The notes beneath the pieces were generated by a model. The model ran no database searches, was not told the DNA's origin, and saw only the letters and a list, made by a program, of their open reading frames with translations. DNA of 64,000 nt. Origin: Microdochium bolleyi (lineage: Eukaryota > Ascomycota > Sordariomycetes > Xylariales > Microdochiaceae). The translations under genes were made by a program, and so were the position numbers. Position 1 is the stretch's first letter. Each line of letters begins with the position of its first letter. The stretch is taken from contig KQ964251.1 of the NCBI GenBank assembly GCA_001566295.1, forward strand, positions 749,838 through 813,837, given 5' to 3'. Shown here in pieces: positions 36,601 to 47,555 of the stretch.

Positions 36601-36960
36601 CTCTGTTTGAAGACCCTTGTCGTCGGTGAGCATCGACAACATAAGCAGGTGGCGAAGCCTCACACATGTGACGGAATGCGCCTCACGCTGTTCCTAGGAG
36701 CCGGGAAATGTCGGCCTGATCCGCGTTTCTGGTGTTCAGATAGACGCCAAAGATACACGAAGTCATTGAAAGTGGCTCGCAGGTCAAAGGCCAATAGTGC
36801 AGCTATCCATCTCATGCTGGGTAGCGCGATGCGCCCAGTTCGAGTTCCGTGTTGGTACATGAGCGAGTATACAGGTGAGGTATCTTACAAACTGACAGGC
36901 AGACAGACAGACACGATGCGCGCCTAGAGGACCACGCGCAAGGGCTGAGCCACGTTCCGT
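33637..36960. other. 3.3 kb gene-poor region upstream of the bZIP gene
   Basis: This is the long 5' flank of the bZIP gene and the 3' flank of the Mgr3-like gene. A plus-strand frame without stops (33507-34970) overlaps the bZIP leader antisense but is Arg/Ser/Pro/Cys rich without domain signals. Long upstream regions with long leaders are frequent for fungal regulators. Confidence 0.5.
36898..36913 (+). repeat. (CAGA)n microsatellite
   Basis: Three to four tandem CAGA units lie about 50 bp beyond the stop codon of the minus-strand Mgr3-like gene. Confidence 0.7.
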
Positions 36961-38827
36961 CTAGGCCACCGCGGACTTGGCGGGCTTCTTGCTACCGCCC
37001 GCAGTCAGCATATCCAGACCAGCCTGGGCCTCCTCGATACCCACGGGGAAGCGGAGCTTCCTGCTAAGCTCCAGGCTCTCCTGAAACCAGCGTCTGGCCT
37101 CGTCGGTATCGCCGCCCATGCTGGCGATGGTGCCCAGGTTGCAGAGCGCGACGGCGCATGCCGCGTCACACTCTTCGGTGCGGGCCTCGCCCTGGACCTT
37201 CTCGGACGTCGCCTTGGCCTGCAGCGCCCACTGGCGGGCGCTCGCGAGGAGGGACTGCCGCGTGGGTGGCTGTGCTCGCTGCTGTTGTGGTGGCAATGAG
37301 CCCCCCGGGGTGGTATCGATCGGCGGTCTGATGGGTTGTTGCGCGAGGGAGATGGCCAGGTTGTTCACTGCGGCGATGGGTCAGTCCTAGATGTCCTGGA
37401 GCGCAGGGCAGTGGGTAAGGCAGATGTTCGACGACGTACTCATGACCGCGGTGTGGCAGCTGTCCTTGGGTGATAACGTGATGGCTTGAAGGAAAGCGGG
37501 TGCCGCAAGGTAATGTTGCGACTTTGACTCGTAGTGTTGTCCGAGACCTGTTTGCCCGACCGATGTCAGTCGTTCTGCAAAGTGCTAGACCACGCGCATT
37601 TCTTCGGGAAGGGTGAATACTCACGTTCCAGCTCGGCTCCCAGCTCCTCTTCGCTGAACCAGGGTCCTTCGCCCTCCTTGACGCCCTCGGTCTGGCGCCG
37701 GTGGAGCTCCTTGAGAGTGGTTTCAACTGACCAGATGACCCGCTCTCCGGCGAGATCGCTCTCGAGCACGTGAGGGTCGGCGTACAGGTCACCGAGCTTG
37801 GTGCTGATCTTGACCATCATCGCGAGGACCCTGTTGCGCTTCCTCCAGAAGTTCTCGTAGTCGAGCTCCCGCTCGAGCAGGGCGGTTGGCACATCCGTGT
37901 CCTTACCATCGGCTTTCGCCTTCTCCTTCTCCTTGGCCATCTCCAACGCCTGCTTCACCCTCGGGCTCACTTCAACCTCCTCCAAGGGAACAGTCAACTT
38001 GCCGGCTTTGTCGATTTTGCCATCACGTACCATCTGCTCCATGTTGTCGACCCATTTGCCGCATTGCTTGTAGAGCTCTTCCAGAACCTGGATGGCACCC
38101 TTGTACGACTTGATGCCTTCCAGCCAAGCAGCGATCTGGATCCGTATTCCCATGGTCTCGTCATGTAACGGGTCGATGCCGTGAGCCTTGCACTGGTCGA
38201 TGGCCTTGTTGTACCACTTCATAGCCAGCGGAGGGTCTGGCGAGTAGTTGGTATAATATAGCGCTCGTCGTAATGACTGTGCAACATCCTCCGGGAAGAC
38301 TGTGAATTGTGCAGACTGAAAATATGTGACGTATTGATACACGAGCATCGCGATACCGATCGAGATGAATCCTAGCCTGTTGCAGAGAAACCCAATCAGT
38401 CCATGCACTTCAAGCCAGCTGGGGTGCGGAGCAGTTAACTGTGAATGCTCCGCAGGGAGTTGACCTACAGGCCGAGCGCCAGCACCAGCTCCTCGGGACT
38501 CTGTCTATATAGCTTGCGGAACCCGGACCCCGTGAAAGCTTTCATAAGCGGCCGGAAGTCTAGGCCTTTCCGTAATATGTGGAAGATTTCGTCTGTCGAC
38601 AGTGGTTTCTGTTGCTGCGGTGGGGGGGTTGGTCGTTTCGAGCCGGCATTGTCGGACTGCAACCGCATTTGGCCCTGGTGGGCTATGGAGGCAAGGAGGT
38701 CCGCATTGCGACTTCTTATTGTCGGTGCGAGTAGTCCGCGCAAGGCCTGCTGTCTCGCAATAACTTGTGCTGGACGGAGAACGCCATGGCTGGAGCGCAA
38801 TGCGCCGCGGAGTCCTGGGGCGAACAT
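36961..38827 (-). CDS. Mitochondrial TPR protein, Mgr3-like (i-AAA protease adaptor)
   Basis: Exons 38827-38469, 38376-37625, 37547-37440 and 37367-36961 join to 541 residues. The N-terminus (MFAPGLRGALRSSHGVLRPAQ) is a plausible mitochondrial presequence. The first intron falls just before the only membrane segment (LLGFISIGIAMLVYQYV, about 120-139). A helical-repeat domain follows: SLRRALYYTNYSPDPPLAMKWYNKAIDQC, GAIQVLEELYKQCGKW and the C-terminal ALCNLGTIASMGGDTDEARRWFQESLELS read as TPR units. In yeast Mgr3 is an inner-membrane TPR protein that, with Mgr1, recruits substrates to the i-AAA protease Yme1, and this layout fits. The start at 38827 was preferred because upstream codons in the frame lack an ATG. 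The Mgr3 assignment is by architecture and recalled motifs, so moderate. Confidence 0.8.
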
Positions 38828-39370
38828 TGCGCTCGATGTTGTGCGACGGTATGGCAGGGACGGTATTGCGCTCCTAGTTCGGGGCGGTACACTTGGAGAT
38901 GCCCAGCATGTCAAGTGATGTTGATTGTAACCACGGTTGGCGCATGCGAGGATTTGGTACGCGTTGGCTCAACAGCTTGCCGAGCTCGAAATTATCGGAG
39001 TGACGTCTCAACTCATCGACGTCGTGCATGGCAGGTGGGTCGTGACACAGTGTCAAAAGGCATCGACAGATTTACTCCTACACTGTCCCATGCACTGTAC
39101 CACGCTTGTCGGTGGCCAGTGTCGCCATCACGAAATCGAGGGCGGATTGGGCGAGCCTCGGTACCACTTCGGGTGCCATCAACTTCCGACTCACTTGCTA
39201 GGTCCGTCTTCACAAGCTTCATGCGATAGTCAGAGCTTCCGCATATTCAATCGGACAAATTTCAGACGCTTGCCAACTCGCGACATTACTCTGTCGTTTC
39301 GCAGCCGCAACAAATTACCGTGCATTCGCAACATCAAATCAAACCCCGCCATCAGTCCAGATCCACCACA
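38828..39370. promoter_or_regulatory. Bidirectional promoter region of the Mgr3-like and Dap1 genes
   Basis: The two start codons lie 543 bp apart and face away from each other, so this must hold both promoters and leaders. The 60 bases before the Dap1 ATG are C/A rich (CAACATCAAATCAAACCCC-type), typical of a fungal leader. No TATA box is clear. Confidence 0.6.
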
Positions 39371-40077
39371 ATGGCTGGCGGCAAGTTCGAGCCCAAGGTT
39401 CCCGTCAACCTCGACCCTCCCAAGAGCGACCCAATCTCTCTTGCAGACCTGGCTCGTGCTGACGGTATGTTCGATTTCATTCCCATACGACCGGATGATA
39501 CAACGGCAGCGCAGCTCTCGTTGAGCACATGCCACATGCAATCCACTGACCCGCGTGGCTCGCAGGTTCCGAGGGCCAAAAGGCATATGTCGCCATCAAG
39601 GTGAGTTTCAATCTCGGAGCAGCATCAACAATCAAGATCCTTGATCTCAGTCATCCTGCCCACCATGAGACGACCTTGGGCGTTTGACGATTCCCTTCCT
39701 AACATCAGTCGAACCGCACAGGGCAAGATCTACGATGTGACAGGTAACAAGGCCTACCAAACAGGTGGTTCTTACAATGGTACGTGCCATTCTTTCCACC
39801 ATATTCGATAGACAAGCAATGCCCCTACGAGTTGCACTCGACCGTTGCAATGTCTCTGATGAGCCATGGCTTCCGGCTGACCCATCTGCTCCTAGTCTTC
39901 GCCGGCAAGGACGCCTCGCGTGCCCTGGCCAAGACGTCGACGAAACCCGAAGACGTGAAGCCCGAGTGGCAGGACCTGGAGGAGAAGGAGAAGGGCGTCC
40001 TGAACGACTGGGATACCTTCTTCTCCAAGCGCTACAATGTCGTCGGTGTCGTCGAGGGCGCCACCAACATGGAGTAG
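39371..40077 (+). CDS. DAP1: Dap1/MAPR-type haem-binding protein (cytochrome b5-like fold)
   Basis: Exons 39371-39464, 39566-39600, 39722-39779 and 39896-40077 join to 122 residues. Membrane-associated progesterone receptor (MAPR) proteins such as yeast Dap1 bind haem and support P450s, notably Erg11 in sterol synthesis. Evidence is the run ISLADLARADGSEG, then AYVAIKGKIYDVTG, then YQTGGSYNVFAGKDASRAL. The second tyrosine of that segment aligns with the axial haem tyrosine of PGRMC1. The C-terminal LNDWDTFFSKRYNVVGVV is also diagnostic. Unlike PGRMC proteins it has no N-terminal membrane anchor, which is usual for fungal Dap1. The second exon is only 35 nt. It is transcribed away from the Mgr3-like gene. 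Confidence 0.93.
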
Positions 40078-40913
40078 AGCTCATTGTTCTAGTAGTGGCA
40101 AATTGAGATCACCATAATACGCATCAGTGAGGCCCCATTCGCGATTGAGATTGCATTTCGCAGAGTGATATCCATAGCAACAATCATTGCATAGCAGGAG
40201 GTCCGTTCACCTAGTATGGAGATCTTGGGGCCGGGCGAAACATGGCGAATGCAAAGCGCGCGCAATGCCGGTAGATTGAGAAGTCAATTTGATGTCTGAA
40301 ACTGTCTGGCCAGGTAACTAGCTCTTTGAGACATTTCCAGTTTGCTGGAGCGGAATCTTGCACCACGATAAAGAAACAAGGGTCCTTCGGCAACCATGAC
40401 TCTCTTGGCAGACTGTGAGCCGTAACCGCTGTTACCTGGTCACTGAGATTCGTGGGAGCCGTGCACGCCTGAGCGAAGGATGATCTGTCACCTTCATCAC
40501 CATCGTTCACACGGGAAGAGGATTCCCTTGCAGGGGCCCATTTGCCTGCTTCACTGCCCGATATGGTCGGTATCTTCCGTTGGCATACTGGCTGTGGTTC
40601 TGATTAATGCGTCACTACCTGAGACATAGCATCCCCACGTGAAAGGACCACATGATTAATGTTCTGATCCATTTATTCTTGGAGATTGTTCGATTTTGCT
40701 ATGCATGTTGTCGCTAACATGATGTTTGGGTTTTCCACAAACTCGGCTGAGATCTGGACTGTCTGTCGTCGAAGCGCAATGAGTAACCTCTTTGTCATCA
40801 GGGTAGTCTTGTGTCCGTCCATCAACTTTAGTTATGAGATGGGATTCCTTCTACTTGGTATCTTGGTGTCCGTGTAGTCTTCGACTCTCTGCAGAGCTCA
40901 TGAACTTCCATCA
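40078..40913. other. Convergent intergenic region
   Basis: This contains 3' flanks of Dap1 (+) and the Cys-rich small protein (-). It is A+T richer than neighbouring genes and has no convincing frame. Confidence 0.65.
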
Positions 40914-41129
40914 TCAATTCCGAATTGGCCGAATGACCTGGCCGTCAATAACACGCACACCCGTTCGAGCGCAGTCGTCGCAGACTCGGCCATTCTGAAG
41001 CCATGAGGCCCGCAGGAATTGGACTCGCGCACATTTGTGTTGTGGGTGGTTGCGGGCGAAGTGGCAGTAGCACTTAAGGCGGTACACGGCGTGGCCGCAT
41101 TCGAACACGAACTCGTCAAAGTCGCACAT
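40914..41129 (-). CDS. Small Cys/His-rich protein, 71 residues, possible zinc binder
   Basis: A single frame starts at an ATG preceded by CCGCCACC, a very good initiation context. The protein MCDFDEFVFECGHAVYRL... has cysteines and histidines spaced like a small zinc ribbon: C-G-H at 11-13, C-x-C-H around 20-23, H-x(3)-C around 29-33 and C-x(2)-C around 50-53. Short proteins of this general look (opening M-C-x-F-x-E-F-x-F-E-C-G-H) occur in many ascomycete genomes without known function. This is family-level recall, not a search result. A second open frame of 85 codons lies 40 bp upstream on the same strand and may belong to its leader. Confidence 0.6.
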   Translation of the reverse strand: MCDFDEFVFECGHAVYRLKCYCHFARNHPQHKCARVQFLRASWLQNGRVCDDCARTGVRVIDGQVIRPIRN

Positions 41130-41169
41130 GGTGGCGGTGGTGGTTTTTTCCGTCAGGCTCTGGAGTGAT

Positions 41170-41427
41170 TTAGGGTGCTGGGAGACTTTTGTAGTGTATG
41201 GCTTGAGGAATAGGTGCCTCGTCGGGTCTTCGTGTTGGTTGTTGTGGTGTTTGCGTACGATTTTGCTTGAAGGCTTGTGCTGCGATGTCTAGGTTTCTCC
41301 CTTGATGCAGACAACACTGATTCTTGTCGGCGTTGAAACAGGAACTGTTCGAATTTCGCTTTTGAAAGTAATCGTCAACATTGTAGGCTTTCGAGGAGAC
41401 AAATTGCTGCAGATCAGGTGTCGCCAT
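41170..41427 (-). CDS. Possible 85-residue upstream frame (uORF or short cistron)
   Basis: The frame opens MATPDLQQFVSSKAYNVDD and closes 40 bp before the Cys-rich gene's ATG on the same strand. It has fairly even amino-acid usage, but the sequence is A/C rich like a fungal 5' leader. It could be an upstream ORF in the leader of the Cys-rich gene, a separate small protein, or chance. I do not recognise it. Confidence 0.25.
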   Translation of the reverse strand: MATPDLQQFVSSKAYNVDDYFQKRNSNSSCFNADKNQCCLHQGRNLDIAAQAFKQNRTQTPQQPTRRPDEAPIPQAIHYKSLPAP

Positions 41428-43383
41428 TGTGCCTTTATACTTGTCGAGTGGCCGTAACCTGGGAAGAAAGCAGCACGGTCTCTAGTGTTAGCCTGTCCGA
41501 ATGATACGTATGCGTGGATCTCGAGCCCCCTTCTGGACATTACAATCATCCCTCAACTGCCCCGTCAAGGATGTTGATTTCAGATTCAGGTATAAATCGT
41601 GTCTATGTAGGCATTGGACAGGTGTTGTGCAACAACCCGTGACTGCTGATTGACTTGGAAACGGTTGTGCAGCAAGTGAAGCGGCTCAAGCGAAAAGATG
41701 ATCTATCATTCGTACGCTTAGCTTGGAAGATCGCAGGTCTTCTGCTCGGATCGCTATGATCCTTTGGGCGCACCCAGGCCGATGCCTCTCAGCGTGTCCT
41801 CTGTAGAAAGAAGCTGCCAAGACACCCTTCTTTACGATCCTGAGCACCTGCGTGGTGTGCTCCCAGTTTTGAAGTCTCTGCGAGTGGACAAGTTGTGCAC
41901 AGGACCTCGAGCTTGCGAGTCGCGCATGGTGTGGATTGTGCCAGCTGGCGATGCCGCGTCTCGACTCTTCAAACACGACATCGTTGAGCATGTGCGACAC
42001 GGCTACGTGCTTGATGCACCTCCAATGGCTCGATGCAGACGAGAGACCAAGCCCATCATCCTGGAGACAGTAGCCGCTCACTGTGCCAAAATTATGGAGG
42101 CTTCAGACCGGGAAAACCGAACACAGTTGAGATGACAAGTGTCAGAGCAGGCCATCGGCGGTCACGCGTAGAGCATTTAATGGCACGTCTGCCTCAAGAT
42201 GCGTGCCAGATCGGCCACCGCAATGTGTTGATCAATACTCGCAGCATAGGTTGAAGGGCACAATGAAGGTTTCCCGGCGTTCTGTTCGATTTCAGCAGAG
42301 CTCAGGGCACGATTTCGTCCGCCGAGCAGATACGGAAGTCAGTATTTGACAGGCATTTAGCAATTGCTTGAAGCAACAAGAGAGCTGGGGTTATGGAGTA
42401 CGCGGAAGAGAGACATTGCCTGATGGAAGCTGAATGAATTCCTTTGCGAGGTAATAGCTGTACATGCCCTTGTGTGATGATGAGGCGCAGCATTTTTGCC
42501 GACAAACGAGGTGCAGAAGGGTTGTGCCGACCTGGCAGGAGCAATTGTTGGGTGGTTGGCTCACCTCATCCTGGAGAGCTGCAGTGGTGCGCGACCCCGA
42601 TGTGGGCGGCGGTTGCCTTGGCTTGGCGGGCCTGCGCACCACGGTGCTCTGCTCCCTCCTGCCCACCATCATCTCCAACCTCGTTCTTGGTCGCATCGCG
42701 ATACAGAAACGTCCCCCGCTGTTGTCTATCAGATCGAAAGGCATATCGGGCATCAGATCTCCACAGCCAGCGTCTTGTCGGTGTGTCAGTTATATCCCAA
42801 GAGGCCCCTTCGACGAGCACTGAGCTCATCAGCTGCCGCGGATTGCTGCCTGCGCTCTTAGTCCCGGCAATAGTCGACCTCGAATCGTCCCTTCTCGATG
42901 CCCCTCAGGTTCCCTTCGGTCAAACTGGAATAAAGGAACTTTCTAGACATCCCAGAACGTCTTCTTTTTGAGGCCCCGACTGCCCTCTCGTCTCTCGCAT
43001 ATGTCCGAACTCGGTGCGACGTAGAAACAGACAGAGTATTCGCATTCTGTCGTATTGGTTGCCGCAGAACTCTCCGCCTACTCAACCAAAGCCTGTGCAC
43101 CATTTTCACCGGAAGCCATCCTGATAACATGGCCAAGGCGGCAACCCACTCTTGCGACAGAGCCACTCGTTCTGCTGCATAGTACGCAACTGCTGGTGGC
43201 AAAGTGCAATCTAGCGACTGGGCCACTGGCCTCATCTCCCTTCAGACACAGCATTTCAAACATTCCCTGAATTCGGAAGCAGGGGACAGATCTTTGACCG
43301 CTGCCACTTGTGTTTGCATGCTCAGATCTCTTAAGGGTATTTCTCGGCGTCAAAACGGTGAAGGCCAACACCAGAACACAACC
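41428..43383. other. Intergenic region, about 2 kb
   Basis: Divergent upstream DNA of the Cys-rich gene (-) and the 728-residue C2H2 gene (+). Frames such as 41764-42135 (+) and 42391-42753 (-) reach about 125 codons without family motifs. A continuous frame extends upstream of the C2H2 start to about 43,204 but lacks a better ATG. Confidence 0.5.
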
Positions 43384-45765
43384 ATGGGATCCCAGGAGAC
43401 CTACCTTGAAGATCTCAACCAAGCTTCGAACACGTCAGGCCGGCTCGGGCGATTCTCAAACCCGCTCTCCGCTTGGTATGACGCGAACGATGGTCCCTGG
43501 GTACATGCGGCAATAGTCGCAGCGCCCGAGAACGTCCACCATGGACATGTTGTGCAGCAGTCTAGGACATTCATGGGCTATCGGAATCCAGCGCCCCCTT
43601 CCGAACCCGACACTATCCTCAACGCCACTCTTCCTTCAGACTCTGGGTATTTTAGCTTCACCCATCCGAGCATCGCTGGCGCTTCTCTATGCGGAGAAAA
43701 CCATGATTATGCCACTGAAACTGGCAGTATTGCAGGGGGGATTGGGGGTCTGACCTTTGATTTCCCACCTCTCGACACTCTGCAGGACAGTCCAGTCGAG
43801 TTCAGCCAGCCTGAATGGCCGCAGCGACCACTTCAGCCATCTCCTACAGCTGCTCAGCATGCCACCCACAATGAAGGGGAATGGCGTTGTAATGAATGCA
43901 AACAGGTTCTGAAAACCAAGTCTGATATGAAGTAAGCCAGGGTGCGTCACAGAAAACAGTTGTGGTCACGAGAAGCTAACGCGCATGCTGGACGACCAGG
44001 AAACACATCAATCGACACACGAAACCGTTTCGCTGTGCAGTGGCCGGATGCAAACGCGAAGAAGGATTTGCCACTGCCAATGATCTTGAACGGCACATTC
44101 GAAGCTGTCATCCAGAACAACCTGATACGGGTCCCAGATACCTGTGCACTCTGGAAAAATGCACCCACAAAGGCAAGATCTGGCCAAGGGCAGACAATTT
44201 CAGGTCTCACATCAAGCGCGTCCACAAAGGCGTTAACTTCGATGACGAACAGCTGGAGAAATTCCTCTACAGGTGAGCATTTGTCTCGTCCCCTACAGCA
44301 AGCGGAAGTGAATGGCTGATGTGGGCACGTAGAGTCCCCACGGAACGACAAGACTCCAGCGTGAACGGTCTAGAAACTCCACATGCAATGATACCAACAC
44401 ACGATTGGTCAGTGCAGCGAGTCGAAGAGCTTGATGTTTCCCAAAAGTTGGCAAGTGAAACGCAGTATCACTGTGGCGCAGGACGTCAACAAGACAACAA
44501 CAGCACGCCCAGTGGCCCAGGGGTCTCGAGTATCAGAACACCTATCGCTTCATCCGACTTGATTGTACATCCAAAAGCCAGCAATGCAGCGAGCCAGCAG
44601 GCAACTAACCTGTGTGCCATGGCTAAGTCCGTGAAGGACATGCCATTGGACCGAGTTCCCTCGAGAAGCCAAAACATCGGGGACACCTGGGTTCCTCAAT
44701 CACATGGTCATGCCATCGGGACGCGTAGGGTGGACAAGAACCACAATATTCTGCTGAAGGGGGTGACCCCTCATGGAACTGACGAAGAGGTCTTCGCTCG
44801 AGATCTAAACGATGACGACCTGCTCGAATTGTCTGACCCGGTGCACTTCAATATCAATCTGAAGGATGATGCTGCGATTCGAAAGCTCTTGGATGCTTTT
44901 CACAAGAAAGGCATCCTACAACAGCATGGCTACAGCAAAGACATATCCCATTCGACCACAGACGACGAAGCTCAAACAGAGCCTCCCATAGCAGATCCAG
45001 CTGATTCAAAGATATCATATGGCTGTCGACTATGCGGAAAGACCTTCAACAGGCGCTGCGAGCTACGGTTAGTCTTTTCACCACCACACATCCCACGATC
45101 TGTCCACTGTCGTATTGACACAGCGTCTTTCAAGCAAACACGAAAAGCGACATCAGAAGCCGTTCGGTTGTACGTTTCCAGAATGCCCTAAGCGATTTGG
45201 CAGTAAGAACGACTGGAAGCGCCACGAGAACAGTCAACATCCACTCCGAGAGATGTGGAAATGTGATGAGCGACATCCATCAAAGCCTTCCGAGCCCTGT
45301 AGCAAGATTGAATACCAGAGAGATGACTTTAGGCAGCATTTGGTCCAGATCCACAGCATCAACGAAGGCCAGCAGGTCGAGTTCAAGGTCGAGCATTGTT
45401 GGATCGATAAAAACTACGACGAGCGTTTCTGGTGTGGCTTCTGCAACAAGATTGTCCCGACCAAATCTACGGGTCAAGTCGCCGGGACTGAGCGATTTGA
45501 TCATATAGGAAACCACTATGCCGGCCGCAATGGCGAAGCGCCGCGGAACATAGATGACTGGAGGCATGTTGACCTAGGGTACTTGAACATGGGTGCTACG
45601 GCGTCCGATACTGACCCCGATACCAAAAAGATGGAGGACAATGGCCAATCGTATCCAATGACAGATGAACAACTGTCGGCGTCAGGGAAGAAGAGGAAGC
45701 GGCCGCGAGCGGCTGGTAATGCAGACGACAGCCGCCTTCGGAAGCAGCACACTGTGCGATCATAG
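43384..45765 (+). CDS. Multi-finger C2H2 zinc-finger protein
   Basis: Exons 43384-43931, 44000-44272, 44333-45067 and 45135-45765 join in frame to 728 residues. After a Ser/Pro-rich N-terminus, an N-terminal finger group (about 168-270) reads CNECKQVLKTKSDMKKHINRH, CAVAGCKREEGFATANDLERHIRSCH and CTLEKCTHKGKIWPRADNFRSHIKRVH. A linker of about 230 residues leads to a second group (about 503-640). That group has CRLCGKTFNRRCELRKHEKRH, CTFPECPKRFGSKNDWKRHENSQH, a degenerate C...FRQHLVQIH finger and a final C..C...H...H with WKRH/QHL features. Introns 1 and 3 each split a finger. The C-terminus has a KKRKRPR nuclear-localisation patch. It is probably a DNA-binding regulator of a family common in ascomycetes. 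The second group is similar in order and motifs to the protein at 50,247. Targets unknown. Confidence 0.88.
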
Positions 45766-46367
45766 GGGGCGGCTCCCGTCCCTACGTACATAATGTTGGA
45801 TACCTCGACAGTCGTGGAGTTTGTTGTAACGCGATGGATCTCATGTTCGTTGACTTGAACGAGCGTTGCTTGTTTCTTTGAGCATCCTACTTTAGCTGCG
45901 CGTACAGGAGGATTGGTTTCGAGTAAGGTATCTGGTGAACTTGTTGGAGGGACAATTCCCATTTCGGACTTTATAACATATTGTGCTTCCATTCAGCCAA
46001 GACGTACACTCACTAGATTTTGTGAGAACACAACTCGTCGACACGAGATTGGTTGAGATGGTAGCGCATTACGCAATTAGCTGCAACCTTTACTGTTCCT
46101 CTCCACGGATGGCAACACAGCTCGAGCCCGTCCTTCGGGCGAACTTACACTACTTTTCTGCGGCTCTCGTAGCCCCACTCCCCGTCGACCCCGGAGGGTG
46201 CGGAGAATACGTCACGTCTACGAGCAACAGCCCATCCCACATTGTGACCGTTTCCAAACCATCATATTACCTGTGTTGTATCCGGTAGAACTCATTGCTT
46301 CATCCCCGAAGTATCGCAGGATTCACGTCCGAGTAATACCTGCTTCAATCCCAGGAACAAGACCATT
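45766..46367. other. Intergenic region upstream of the GST gene
   Basis: It holds the 3' end of the C2H2 gene and the promoter of the GST gene. A palindromic-looking ATTACGCAAT occurs at about 46,066-46,075 and could be a bZIP-type site. No gene is seen. Confidence 0.6.
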
Positions 46368-47555
46368 ATGCCTCCGCCCGACGCAGATCTCCACCCAGTG
46401 GCCACTGGCCTGGCCAAGAGTGTCGTTGACGTAAGTTTGACTTCTCCTTTATGCCCCTGATACTGGATGAAAAGAACCTGGCTGGAGCAAAAATATGAAC
46501 TGGTACGATGAGTACGATGCGACAGGAATCGCGGCTAACTTGGAACGAATGGCTCGCATCCCACAGCAACACTCTGCCGAGCAGCCGCTCAAGCTTTTCG
46601 CGGGATGGTTCTGCCCGTTTGTCCAGAGGGTCTGGATCACGCTCGAGGAGAAGAAGATCCCGTACCAGTACATTGAAGGTGCGGTCTCTGTTCCTGATCC
46701 TCCATTATGCACCTTCCCGACGACCAGCCCAAGCGGAAGGGGATGGCACAGACAGCAAACTCGCGGCATATGAAACGAGAGCAGCATGCTGATAGTCTTC
46801 AAATCGTAAAAGTCAACCCTTACCACAAAGGCGAGCAGCTCATGAGAATCAACCCCCGTGGCCTGGTGCCGACCCTGCAGGTCGGCCCGGACAAGTCGCT
46901 CTACGAGTCCAACGTGCTGTGCGAGTACCTCGAGGACCACTACCCGGAGCACGAGCCGCACATCTTGCCTGTCAAGAAGAGCAATAGCTCTGATGGCGGC
47001 GACAGCGGAGATGATGTGGACTACCAGCGCGCCCGCTCGAGGATCTGGGCCGACTACGTGACATCCAGGGTGATCCCGGCCTTTCACCGGTACCTGCAGT
47101 ATCAGCCAGGGCCTGAGCAGGTCGATAAAGCGGCAGCCGAGAAGGAGCTTGATAGACTGCGGCGTGAGTACAGAGAGGCACTGCTGACTGTGGCAATGGA
47201 GATGGCTAAGAGCGAGCTTGCCGGTGGAAAGGGCCGAGAGAAGGGGCCATTCTTCAGCGGTGCAGATCTGGGGCTTGTGGACATAGTGCTCGCCCCTTGG
47301 GCAGTGCGGACATGGGTCTTGGACGAGTTCAAGGGCGGCCAGACGGTTCCGGAGGCGGGCAGTAAGGAGGAAGGCGAAGACAAGGAGGCCTGGGCTCGAT
47401 GGCGGACATGGTTCGACGCCGTATCTAATCGGGACAGCGTCAAGAACACAACGAGCGACAAGGAGCACTACATGCCCATCTACAAGAGATATGCGGACAA
47501 CACTGCGCAGTCGGAGCTGGCTAAAGCTACCAGGGCGGGTAGAGGCGTGCCTTGA
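46368..47555 (+). CDS. Omega-class glutathione S-transferase
   Basis: Exons 46368-46430, 46567-46678 and 46813-47555 join to 305 residues. The short first exon (MPPPDADLHPVATGLAKSVVD) and the second exon beginning QHSAEQPLKLFAGWFCPFVQR give the standard fungal omega-GST N-terminus. The active-site cysteine is in WFCPF (about Cys37), which marks the omega class (thiol transferase and dehydroascorbate reductase activity) rather than the Tyr/Ser classes. The glutathione-site signatures VNPYHKGEQL, NPRGLVPTL and YESNVLCEYLED follow. The C-terminal helical domain (RIWADYVTSRVIPAFHRYL, FSGADLGLVDIVLAPW) is complete. An acidic insert (SSDGGDSGDD) lies between domains. An ATG at 46495 opens a longer local frame, but that part falls inside the first intron. 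Likely cytosolic, in redox and detoxification. Confidence 0.93.

Noticed and set aside
38828..38914. Longer N-terminus for the Mgr3-like protein
   Set aside because: The upstream frame has only non-ATG codons as possible starts; the ATG at 38827 begins a credible mitochondrial presequence.
41764..42135. 123-codon plus-strand open frame
   Set aside because: Reasonable amino-acid mix but an equally long frame lies on the opposite strand and no motif or splice partner was found.
46495..46566. ATG at 46495 as the start of the GST
   Set aside because: It gives extra residues unlike any GST N-terminus, whereas splicing 46430 to 46567 yields the conserved ATGLAKSVVD-QHSAEQPLK join in frame.
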